From Collybia mongolica (taxonomy: Eukaryota > Basidiomycota > Agaricomycetes > Agaricales > Clitocybaceae): 64,000 nt of DNA. Position numbers and translations under genes: made by a program. The notes beneath the pieces are model-generated. The model was given only the letters and a program-made list of their open reading frames with translations. It was not told the origin of the DNA and did not search any database. Shown here piece after piece: positions 21,551 to 31,198 of this stretch; position 1 is the stretch's first letter, and the number at the start of each line of letters is the position of its first letter. The stretch spans positions 4,712,001 to 4,776,000 of the forward strand of contig JAAXNY010000004.1 of the NCBI GenBank assembly GCA_013420905.1, read 5' to 3'.

Positions 21551-22882
21551 TTAGAGGCGATGTAGCTTCTGATAGGATTGAAGTATTGTTTGAGCTCTTT
21601 TTAAATGATCTTCAGGTTCCCATGTGTTGTGTGCGGATGAGTAATCTTTCCATTTCATGGGGTATTGGAAGCCTCGGCCTCGTTGTCGGTGATTGATAAT
21701 CCCTTCTACTTCGTACTCTTCTTCTTGATTCACAAGATCCGGTGGAGGTTCTAAGAAGTTGGGTCTGTGAGTATCAGTTTCCTTATATGGTGTAAGAAGA
21801 GAAGCATGAAACACAGGGTGGATCTTCCATTGTGATGGAAGTTTCAGTTTGTATGTTACTGGTCCACAGACTTCTTGAATTTCAAAGGGTCCTTCTCGTT
21901 TTGGTGCTAGTTTCCTTGAAGGATAGGGGATTCGAAGGTTTGTTCCTTCTAACCAAACGTGTTCTCCTCATTTGAATGGAGTGAAACCTCGTGTTGTCCT
22001 TTCTGCAACTTTTCTTCTTGCCAAATCATGTGCTGCCATGGCTTCTTCTCTTGCTCTGTTAAGTTCGATCATCCGTTGCTCCACACTTGGAATGTTTGTC
22101 TTCTGGAATACTGATGGAATTGCCTGTGGTTCATATCCCATCATAAGGAAGAATGGGGATCTTTTTGTTGTGGAGTGTGTTCTTTGATTATGTGCAAATT
22201 CTGCGATTGGGTTAAGATCCTTCCATATTGCTGGGTTGTTCTGGCAGAACATTCGGAAATAAATTTCGAGCTCTTGATTCAATCATTCTGTTTCTCCATC
22301 TGTTTGTGGGTGATACGCCATGCTCATTACAAGCTTAATTCCAAGGAGTTTTCCTAGTTCTTTGAAGACTTTTGCCGTGAATTGAGGACCTCGATCAGAT
22401 AAGAAGGTGTCGGGTAATCCAAATCTTTTGTAGACATGTTCCAGGTAAAGGTTTGCTGTTCCTAGAGCATCGATTGTTTTGGTGCAAGGGATAGAAATTA
22501 CCCCCTTTGTAAGGCCATGATCTACCACGACCATGAGACTGTCTTTTCCATTGTTTTCTGGGAGGTCTGTGACAAAGTCAGCTGTGACAAATGAGAAAGG
22601 GCGTGGTTCTCCATTTGTTGCAATCGGTATTAACCCTGGTCTTGTTGGGTGCATGTTGACTTTCATTTGTTGGCATGTGGCGCAGCCATCAACATAATTC
22701 TTTATGAATACTCCCATTCCTGGCCACCAGTATTCTCAACTGATTAACTCTTGTGTTTTGTATTGGCCTGGGTGTCCTCCTGGTTTTGTGTCATGATATC
22801 TTCACACTATTTCTCGTCGCAGCTTTGCGTCTGGTCCTACATAACATCTGTTCTTGAAAAACAGAAGTCCGTCTTTGAATTT
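21551..22882 (-). pseudogene. Element B integrase with C-terminal chromodomain (defective)
   Basis: Segments in order: zinc-binding CATCQQMK, core [12 protein letters not shown] (Asp), LSDRGPQF (Asp), [10 protein letters not shown] (Glu), then LEGTNLRIPYPSRKLAPKRE and WKIHPVFHASLLTPY, and a chromodomain (YEVEGIINHRQ, YPMKWKDYSSAHNTWEPEDHL) at 21551-21700. In-frame TGA codons lie at 21968, 22283, near 22738 and near 22808, all at places where Arg fits. All three catalytic residues remain. Element C lacks this whole region. Confidence 0.87.
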
Positions 22883-24596
22883 TCAATCAGACAAATTTGA
22901 TTTGATCGGTGGTGTTCCTGTCTCTTTTAACGCTTCGATTGATTTTGCAAACAACTCATCTTCTTCAACTGATTTCTTTAGGTCTTCTTGTAAACCTATA
23001 TCAATCATTTTGATGAAAATGTCATCTGGTAGAAGGATCCGGTCTTCGTTGTCTGTGTCTTCTGTACTGACATAGTCTGATCTTCTTGATAAAGCATCGG
23101 ATTGTATCATTTGTGTTCCGGGTGTGTGTACAAGTTTCAGATCAAATTGTGACAGGAACAAGCTCCATCCTGCTTGTCGTCGATTCAATTTTTGTGCCGT
23201 TCGGAAGTACATCAGGTTCTTGTGATCTGACAGAATTACTGTGGGAAATTGTGATCCTTCAAGGTAATGTCTCCATGTTTTCAAGGCTCGAATGATAAGC
23301 ATCTGATTTGATGTGAAATGGTTTGGTTTTATCTGGCATCATGAGAACAGGTGATTTTAGGAATTTCTGTTTCAATCCGTCGAATGCTTCTTGACATTCT
23401 TGAGTCCATTTCCATTTGATGTCTTTTCTTGTCAGATTTGTTAATGGTCTACTAAGTTTGGCATAGTGTCCGATGAATTTTCGGTAAAAGTTTGCAAATC
23501 CAAGGAATGATTGGACTTGTTTCACTGTTGTTGGTGCTGGCCAATCTGCGATTCCTGCTAACTTTGTTGGTTCCATGCCTATTTTGTTTTCTCTGATAAC
23601 TAATCCAAGGTATTCAAGTTCTGTGGCTTTGAATACACATTTGTCCAGATCTAGGTATAAATTGTTTTCCTTTAATTTATCCAAGACTTTCATGGTTTTT
23701 TGTCGTAGATTGTTGATGTTGTTGGAGGAAATTAAAATGTCATCCATGTATATCAGGATCCATCCTTCATCAATTTCTATTGCATAGATATCGTTCATCA
23801 TGTTCTGGAATGTCGCCGGTGAATTGCATAAACCGAAAAACATAACAAGAGGTTTGAATAATCCTCTGTTAGTTTTGAATGCTGCTTTCCATTCATCGCC
23901 TTCTTTGATTCGGACATTGTTGTATCCCCATCGTAAATCCAGTTTTGTGAAGTATTTGGCCCCTTTCAGTTTGTCAAGAAGTTCTCCTACAAGTGGTAAA
24001 GGGTATGCGTTCTTTACTGTTCCTTCATTTAATCTTCTGTAGTCTTGAGTTGGTTGAAGTTTTGCTGAGTCTTTCTTTGATACAAAGAAAAAGGGTGATG
24101 CTTGTGGGGATTTCAATGGTCGGATATATCCTTTTTGTAGGTTTTTGTCAATGAATTCGTCCAATTTTCCTTGTTCTGCTGGACTAATGGGATAGATCTT
24201 ACAGCCTTTCAGAATGAAGTCTGGTTTTAGATCTATTGCATGGTCCCATGATCGTCGTATTGGCATTCTTTCTGAATTTGTTTTGTCAAATAATGACACG
24301 TATTTCTGATAAAATTCTGGTAGTGTCTTCTTTGGCTTTTGATCTTTGATTTCTGCCTTGTGTTCCAGTTCCTGTGAAATCAATGTTTTTGCATTCATCC
24401 AAATGGATTCTTCTTCATTGTCTTCTGGATGGATGTATGTCCTGAGTAAGTTGACTTCATGTTCATCATCTTCTTTGTTGATTCCTAAAAGAATTGGTTG
24501 CCAATCTTCAAGGGGTTGATTCTTTGGGATTTCTTCTAGATGTTCTTCCTGTATTTCTATTACTGTTGCCTTGGGGTATTGCCGTATTTGTTTCAT
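22883..24596 (-). pseudogene. Element B reverse transcriptase with truncated RNase H
   Basis: Frame 24596-23259 has the reverse transcriptase signature: GYIRPLKSPQASPFFFVSKK, TKLDLRWGYNNVRI, FGLCNSPATFQNMMNDI, IYMDDILISS (YMDD-type box) and the thumb FLGFANFYRKFI. RNase H begins with FHIKSDA, but the part that should follow (about 40 residues with the second catalytic Glu) is missing and the frame shifts straight to LIIRALKTWRHYLEG (22883-23302). The same defect at the same base occurs in element C. Bases 22872-24113 are identical to 43001-44242 by my reading. Confidence 0.88.
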
Positions 24597-25082
24597 CTGT
24601 TGGATTTCTAAATTCTTTTGGATTGCTTCTGATAGAACTCCTTTCTTGATACTTGGTCCGAAGTCAAGTGTTCCTTTCTCCCAATTGATCTTGGGGTTGT
24701 GCCATTTTAACCATGGTAGTCCGAGGATGATGTTTTCTTTTCTGAGTCTGCTAACTAATAGTCGGATTCTGATTTCTTCATCTCCAATTCAAATCTTGGT
24801 CCATACACAGTCTGTGATGTTTCCTGATTTGTTCTTTGTCCCATCTACATTTCTGACCAAAATTGACTTTCTCAACAGAGTTGTCTTTATTTTGTTTTCT
24901 TCAACAAATGTTTTGTCAATAAAGATTCCTCTGGCTCCACAATCAATGAGTCCAATTGCTGGAATTTCGACATTTTTCTGTTCTTCAATCACTGTAATTG
25001 GAATAGATAATGATTGGCGATTCATCTCTCCTAAAATTACAGGTGACAATGTAACAGAATAGGTCTCGGCAGGTACTGACAT
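24597..25082 (-). pseudogene. Element B aspartic protease segment
   Basis: Contains IPAIGLIDCGARGIFID (active Asp with Cys-Gly in place of Ser-Gly) and further down IILGLPWLKWHNP. One in-frame TGA (24789) replaces the CGA Arg codon present at the same place in element C, direct evidence of a C-to-T change. The MNRQSLSIPITVIEEQ block precedes the active site. Confidence 0.8.
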
Positions 25083-26285
25083 TGATTCAGTCTGCCTCTT
25101 TAAAAACCCTCGTCTTCCATATTCTTTAAGGCAATATCCTTTTTGTCTTCATCTAATTCTGCCATAAGAGATCTGATTTTCATGTATGCATCTTTGCCTT
25201 TCATTGGTAATTTCGGTTCTTCCTTTCGTGGAGTTTGAGGAATTGAACCTCCTGCTTTGTGATCAGATGCTTGATGTCCAAATTTATGGCATTCAAAGCA
25301 TAGTCCTCATTTCATATGTTTGTCTCTTTCTTGAATGGTCAATCGATCTATGTCCATTGCATTTGGATCTTTGTTTGGAACATATTTGGGGTTGTTTTGT
25401 TGGAAATTATATTTTTTTCCACTGTTTCCTCCTGTTGGCTTTCCTGTGTTTCCTTTGATTCATGCTACAATCAATTTTGCACATCTGTACTGGGTGTCGA
25501 ATATGGATGCTTTCTGGTACCAACCCTTGATGGTGGTAGGTGGGTTATCCATCATCAAAATTTTCTGCATCAAGGAAGGGGGTATTCCTTCCATGAAGTA
25601 CTCAACAAGTGCTTTGCTTTCAGCGATCTGACTTTCTGATGCGGCTGATTTGAATTCTGCAATGTAGTCGTCTGCTGTCATGTTTCCTGTCATGCGCAGC
25701 GTTTTCAAGGTTTGTCTGGCGTCTCCTGCTTCATCTGGTGTAGAGAACACTTCTTTGACTGTTGCTATGAAATCTGTAAAGGTTCCTGGGTGGGTACTAT
25801 TTTCTCCATACCAAGATTTCTTCCATGGTCCTGCTGTTCCTCCTTTCATATATGAGAGCACATAAAGAATCTTTTTCCATTCCGTGTCATAGATTCTATC
25901 ATTTGCTTGCAAGTACATCTTGCAGTCAAGGACGAAGTCCTTTGTCATTCTTTGGTTTCCATCAAAGATATTTGGTGAACTGAGTTTGATTTCAGTGGGC
26001 TTTTGTTCACCTGCCATTTCTACATCTGAGTCAGGTGGTATCGGGGAATCTGGTGATTTGGGTTTTGGTGGTTTCTCTGGTTCCTTTCCTTTGGAACTTT
26101 CTGCCTTTGGTTTCGGTGTGGTGGGCATTTCTACTGTTTGTGTGACTACTGAGAGTCTTGGTTGTTCTTCTGCGTCTTGGAAGTCTTCATTGCTAAAGGC
26201 GCTTTGTCTACTGCTGCTTCTGCTGCTTTCACTGCTGCTTGCAGGCTTTAATCTGTATTGTGGTGCCGTTGTGTCTGAACCTTAA
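25083..26285 (-). pseudogene. Element B gag
   Basis: Retrotransposon gag with FVLDCKMYLQANDRIYDTEW, ILYVLSYMKGGTAGPWKKSW and ADDYIAEFKSAASESQI, the usual capsid-like helices, then a knuckle CFECHKFGHQASDH whose last ligand is His (CCHH, not CCHC). A Pro/Lys-rich N-terminus precedes. The frame is interrupted by stops near 25460. Element C has a longer, better-kept copy. Confidence 0.82.
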
Positions 26286-26316
26286 TAGGTTGACGATTCT
26301 GATCAGCTTGACCTTT

Positions 26317-26786
26317 TGTTATGGCTGTTTAGGCCTTATCCTTTAGATCAATCTGGTTTGTCATTTGTTCACTATAGACCGTTGACTTCATAAGTCTAAC
26401 GTCCAATGACTCCCTCAATAGGGCTAAAGTCAGATTGTTGAATCAAAGATGCACTACTCCCTTCGTAAGGCAAGTAGGATCAAGTTCGCGTCAAGAGATC
26501 AGAGTAGATGAATAAGGTGGATTCAGCTAGGTCAAGCTAAAGAACTAACTAAGCTAAAGTATCCCTATATATATGTAAGAGTCTGATAAGCGTGGTTTAT
26601 GCTATTCATTATAGATAAAAAAATGAGTAAGCTAAAGTGAGAATGAGTAAGCGTAATACAAAAGATGAATAAGCATGGGAAAGAGAATGCATATATGGGT
26701 CTTGAAAGATAAGAGTCAATAAGTATCTGGTAATCAGTAATGTGTAAGAAAAAGAAGTAATGGGGCGTGTTAAGGAATTTGTAACA
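26317..26786 (-). repeat. Element B 5' LTR (right)
   Basis: 470-bp partner of the left LTR, followed on the right by the duplicated GCTAC. A clear tRNA primer site could not be identified just inside it; the leader reads AAAGGTCAAGCTGATCAG on the minus strand. Confidence 0.88.
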
Positions 26787-26791
26787 GCTAC

Positions 26792-27655
26792 GCGTTCAGA
26801 AATGCTGATTGCAGTTGCTATAACTTCCTCCAGATCGTACTGATCCCCTTTTTGTCACGTGAGCATGGCGGCTTCGGCAATAGTATTAGGATCTGCTTGG
26901 TTGTTTGTAGCAATGGCCCGTCCTGCCTGTGTGGCATTAGACTGATTATTCCCTAGCAGGGTTAGCCTTCCTTGTACTTGGGATCTGAAGACTTCGTCTA
27001 GACATCCCAAGAACTTGGTAACTAATTCTCGGTTAGAGATAATAGGTGGCCTAACTCCCAAGAGTTTAATAGATTCTGCTTTGAATTCACACTTTAGCTT
27101 TTTCAGCGTGGCCTCATTGGTTACTCCAATACGTGGGTTGGCATGACACACTGCTTCTAACTTGGCTACTGATCCTTCTACTTGATTGAGTGCTTCTGGA
27201 TAACTAGAGATCAACTCTGTCTTGAAATCCGTCCAAGTGCCTGTTTTATAGTGGTCTAATGCCCTCCACTCATTCTCTGATTGTAGGTCTGCATATTTTC
27301 CTAACATTAACTTCTTTTCTTCATCATTTGTAATGTTACACTCCTTCCATAGGACCTCCATTCGCTCCAGAAACTGGATTAAACCTGTGGGCTCTTTTCC
27401 TTTGAATACTGGTGCATCACGGATGCCTGGTTGGGGCATATATTTATGAGGGGGTTCAGTCATGATTACTGAATGGTTCTGAGTAGCTAACGAGTTTGGG
27501 TTTGCTACTGGGTTTACTATGGATGATCTTCCGTGCACTACTGGTCTACTAGTAGTTGATATGTTTCCTAAGGGCTCTGGGGTTCTAAATACTTGCCTTG
27601 GTCCTGAAGATCCAAAGGCTGGTTGTGAAGATCCTCATGTGCGCATGCATCTAGG
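26792..27655 (-). pseudogene. Element A gag, 5' part
   Basis: Frame 27538-26855 has gag-like helices (GLIQFLERMEVLWKECNI, ADLQSENEWRALDHYKTG, FKTELISSYPEALNQVEG). It extends upstream in the same frame through SSQPAFGSSGPRQVF to an in-frame TGA near 27642. A TGA at 26855 separates it from QKGDQYDLEEVIATAISIS, which runs into the insertion point of element B (GCTAC) and continues at 19982. Both stops fit CGA-to-TGA. Confidence 0.8.
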
Positions 27656-27707
27656 CAGGCAGTCTCCACCTGGACACACATCCAAAATTCTTGTCATACA
27701 TAGGCTG

Positions 27708-28926
27708 CGCTGAAAGGGGGCTCCTGGGCTATAAGTGTGCTGATGCTATGAAATGTAATCTCTTACACACACACACACCAAACCTAACAATCAACACACG
27801 AACAGTAGGAATCGCCTGTTTTGAGTTCAGGTTCAAGTGTTTAGAAGCACTAAGCTTTGAATAGTACTAGCCAAAGCTTTCCAATGATCTCTTGACAGGT
27901 TTGATTCAGACAAAGCTTCAACACAAGTTTAAAACTTGCTAGGTATATTTGTAATATCTCTTGATCCAATAGACTGAGTACCAAGTGTATGTTCAATTAT
28001 TAATGATCCCAAGCGGATCTATAAGTCCAAGCAACTTATTAAACAAACAGTGCCAAGTGCACTAAGGCCAAGTGCCTAGTAATTCCAACAGACAATGCGG
28101 TACTAAGTTCCAAGTGAACTAAGACTCTTCAATTCTGTGATCTCTTCAAACAATTCCAATCAAGACAACTTTGAAGCAATCTGAGCCTTAATTCAGGCAT
28201 GCAATAGTGTTTTAACAAATGTGATTTGTATACTCTATAGTAGCACAAAGTGGGGGCAAGATTTCTTGCCTTTGCACTACTCATCTACAGTCTATTTATA
28301 GTATACAAACTAAATATCATACGGAATTGTAAATTTTATATGGAACTGCGCTCCCCCGTGCCAAGGATCTGTATTTAATGCTGATGTGTCCTCTACAACT
28401 TGGCGCGCACACCATACATGCCAATTATGCCGTTTACTGGTTACTTATCAAATATTGAAAGAGCTGGCTAAACTCTTATCAAGTCCCAACCGCGCGCTTT
28501 GTTATTTAAAACAGCGCAGCACTGTCATTTACTTCTCCTGATCATCCTGGTTGTTATTCACAGTGTCCCATCTCTTCCAGTAGTTAACACCCAGTGCCCC
28601 TGACTAGGATTGGGTTGTGCAAGTCCCGAATTTACAATTACTTCCCCTATTAATGATGATCCCCGGACTAATGATATCATACTACAACGGTTACTTATGA
28701 ATTAAGATACTGAGGTTGTAACTGGGCATGGTGAATAGGACTAAATAATAGACCGTACTCATAGTCCTCTGTACTGATAGTGTATTATCCATTAGACTAG
28801 TTCACTCTGATTAGCCGTCTCGGAGCTCAACTCTAATCCTTTATTACCGTTTACTTGGTTATTAGAAATGATACTAATAGCCTCACTTGTTGACTTTATA
28901 AGTGCAAACAATTTCGGGCCCTATCA
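27708..28926 (-). repeat. Element A 5' LTR (right copy)
   Basis: 1,219 bp, colinear with the left LTR; its inner end reads CG where TG is expected (plus strand), the outer end is GGGCCCTATCA followed by CCATGT. The leader just inside (CAGCCTATGTATGACAAG on -) is also present after the inverted LTR at 41776. Confidence 0.88.
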
Positions 28927-30429
28927 CCATGTGGACACACAGACTCATTTGGCAGGACCGTCAGCCAGACAACAATCTGTGTCTGCACCAAGTCCACATC
29001 AATCCACGTAATTTTACATGGACACGTGGACTAGCATGGACGGACAGCTCACAGAGTCTGTGCAGCCAGTCTATTACTAATCAGATTACTAATATAATTT
29101 ATATTTACTCAAATTATGTATACTATTTGTTATTAATAACATAACATAACGGCGCTGAAAAACTTGCGTCCAACTGGGTTTGAATGTGTAGACAAGAACA
29201 TTATGTAATATATTTGGCATTCATAACCGTTGGGCAAGACAGGCATTTCAAGCCCCAGGCTAAATTGGCCTCAAGTGTACAGGCTTAAATCACATGCCTA
29301 TATTTGAGCTATAGTCACTGTAAGTGAAATCCTCCATAACTTACCCTCCCTGTAATGAATTGTATGGTCAAGTACACACAAATTCTGTGTTGGCAACATA
29401 AGGTCGCTACACTCACCGCCCACCCCACTCAACAGCTTTCTTGACAGACTCAATTCTCATCAGTTAATAGCCAAATCTGGTACAATTGCAGGGATCTCAT
29501 TTAGACTCCCCATGTCTATGATTTCTGCATCAGCAACTCATGGACCTAATAACACAAGAGTAATGATTTACACTTTTTACATCTGTGTCCTAAATATTCC
29601 ACAGGTTGGCACAGATGACACTGGGTGCTGCATGGTGGAATGCACAATGGCTGATCAGTAACAAGAACCTGAAGATCATCAAGCTTCCAGAGCCACAAAT
29701 GCCCTGGAAAAACACCTGGGACATTCATGTCACCTCACACATGTTGATGGGGTCAAACTATATAAAGCCAACAGGAGGGTCAAGGTGTCACTGTATTTCA
29801 AATGATTGGTTTATGGTGGGGAGAGGGTGATGTGGATGAGTGGGAAGAATATGATTGGGCCACTGTGGATTGTGAAGAGCTGGTAGCTGGTGCTTGTGAG
29901 TCATTCTCATAGGCAATCGTAGTGCATGCAAGGGGATCAATTGGGCACAGAAGATATGGGCAGGAGTTTGATGCAGTGAACATGTCAGGAGGGGAGAAAT
30001 CTACTAAATCAGAGGACGAGCACAGTTAGGTGGGAACTTGATGGTACATTTACATTGCAGGACAGTATTCTTTAGGTGCATCACTTTTGCAGATCTAGAT
30101 TGAGCAAAATTTTTGCTCTCATTCCAGTAAAGCAACATGACCATGCATCACCCCCCCTCCCACATCACGCTGTTCACCATCACTTCATTCCATATAGTCA
30201 TAGCCTGGCTTAGGCCACATTCAGTCAATTTAATGCTTTCACCTCTTCATTCTTGTCCCTCCATACACCTGGTTTATGTTTATTCTAGTATCTTGTTTGT
30301 GTGAACTTCTTGAAGGAAACTGCTTTACAAGAAATTCCCAAATGGTGTGTGTATTCTTCAGGATAAAAGCCACCAAAATCCCAAAAAAACTAGATTCATA
30401 CTAGAATTAAAATTTGTCCTCATCCACGG
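28927..30429. other. Upstream side of the KOW gene and unassigned DNA
   Basis: The first bases are the displaced 5' flank of the KOW-like gene cut by element A. Elsewhere only short frames occur (+ 29606-29830 with a possible GT-AG intron before it), without recognisable motifs. The part next to 30430 is probably the 3' flank of the HET2 pseudogene. Confidence 0.4.
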
Positions 30430-30614
30430 TCAGATAATGTGAACATCCTCTTTACTGATTGGATACTAATTCCTAGCATTCATTATGAATTTTCCAATGC
30501 GACGATATAGGGTAACACCTCTTTCCCCTTGCCTGTGTGCAGGCAGGAGAACCAAACCATGTATATCATCTTGGCCTGATTGTATGATGTATAGCAATAG
30601 GACGCCATTCTTTG
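30430..30614 (-). pseudogene. HET2 pseudogene, C-terminal end (separated from 38192-40114)
   Basis: The minus strand reads SKNGVLLLYIIQSGQDD, HGLVLLPAHRQGERGVT and LYRRIGKFIMNARN, matching the end of the HET gene at 1-1329 (VSKNGVPLPW, YRRIGEFIMNAENW). The Trp after NARN is TAG. The fragment stops exactly where the Plavaka-type element begins; the preceding codons are found at 38192, directly beyond the other end of that element. Confidence 0.85.
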
Positions 30615-30626
30615 TGTTGGAAATTT
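30615..30626 (+). repeat. Plavaka left terminal inverted repeat
   Basis: TGTTGGAAATTT, the complement of the right end with one C/T difference. It adjoins the HET2 break. Confidence 0.75.
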
Positions 30627-30911
30627 CTGGATTGAGTCACAAGGGCTTACAAAGCCTTATAAGTATGTAAGCAGATTGGTAGCTTACAAGTGGTTATAAG
30701 CGAGACGATTCTTTGTAAGGGACGTTGCAATCCTATCTTATAAGAGTAATTATAATTGCTTGAAATGTCAGAGATAAATTGTAATTTCAGTAAGGGTTAT
30801 TATAAGTTGACTTGACCATCAAAAGGAATGATCCGACTTATGTTGGATTAGTAATCTTATTTCCCATTGTTTATAGTTAGCTGTTCGCTGTTTAATTTGT
30901 TGCTATTACCT

Positions 30912-30996
30912 GGATTCGAACCCGCGACGTTGTAAGAGCCATTGAAATTCTGCCGAGACTTACCCATTATCTATTACCTTCATTACCGTTACACTA
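30912..30996 (-). other. tRNA-like block (A and B boxes) inside the Plavaka left arm
   Basis: On the minus strand an A-box-like TAGTGTAACGG (30996-30986) is followed after 63 nt by a perfect B box GGTTCGAATCC (30922-30912), preceded by GTCGCG as in real T-arms. The T stem does not close properly and the spacing is too long for an intronless tRNA, so a working tRNA is unlikely. It could be a tRNA-derived SINE relic or a polymerase III promoter-like piece captured by the element. Confidence 0.45.
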
Positions 30997-31198
30997 TATA
31001 GTCAATTTGTTTATTACATGTAGACCACTATATATACCTATTTTTCCAACAGGTAGCACTCTTTTAAGTCAGGTCACCGCTCAGATGTGCACTTAGGTTC
31101 CTCAATCACAGAAAGAGTAACAATGGAAAAAAAATATTGATTGTGCTTGGTATATACAAATCGGGGGGGGGGAACTAATCTTGCCTGTAATATCCCAC

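Larger units (their letters stand above)
19988..26786 (-). mobile_element. Chromodomain Ty3/gypsy retrotransposon B, inserted in gag of A
   Basis: Flanked by a perfect 5-bp duplication GCTAC (19983-19987, 26787-26791). LTRs of 470 bp (19988-20457 and 26317-26786) begin TGTTATGG and end TTTGTAACA; they differ by about 15 changes, all transitions, so this insertion is not young. Minus-strand order: gag, protease, reverse transcriptase, RNase H (with a deletion), integrase, chromodomain, then an extra zinc-knuckle frame before the polypurine tract and 3' LTR. Chromoviruses of this type target chromatin through the chromodomain. Several TGA stops make this copy non-autonomous. Confidence 0.93.
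7088..28926 (-). mobile_element. Giant Ty3/gypsy LTR retrotransposon A (with nested B and Tc1 insertions)
   Basis: Two direct LTRs (7088-8309 and 27708-28926) flank an internal region whose gag-pol reads on the minus strand. The flanks CCATAT and CCATGT look like a 6-bp target duplication with one G-to-A change. Removing element B (6,799 bp plus a duplicated GCTAC) and the Tc1 unit (1,608 bp plus TA) leaves about 13.4 kb. Order on the minus strand: 5' LTR (right), gag, CCHC knuckle, aspartic protease, reverse transcriptase, RNase H, integrase, then about 5.6 kb with two opposite-strand genes, a purine tract, and the 3' LTR (left). gag-pol is decayed by nonsense transitions and frameshifts. 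The extra 5.6 kb between pol and the 3' LTR is unusual for gypsy elements. Confidence 0.88.

Noticed and set aside
24571..25062. 163-codon plus-strand frame
   Set aside because: Complement of the protease region of element B, no splice or promoter signals.
30912..30996. Functional tRNA gene
   Set aside because: B box is perfect, but the T stem and acceptor do not pair and the spacing between boxes is too long.
30615..31051. TGTTGG...CCAACA unit of 437 bp, looked like a solo copia LTR
   Set aside because: No 5-bp duplication flanks it, and its left end pairs with 38180-38191 while the HET pseudogene resumes at 38192; it is the left arm of the Plavaka element.
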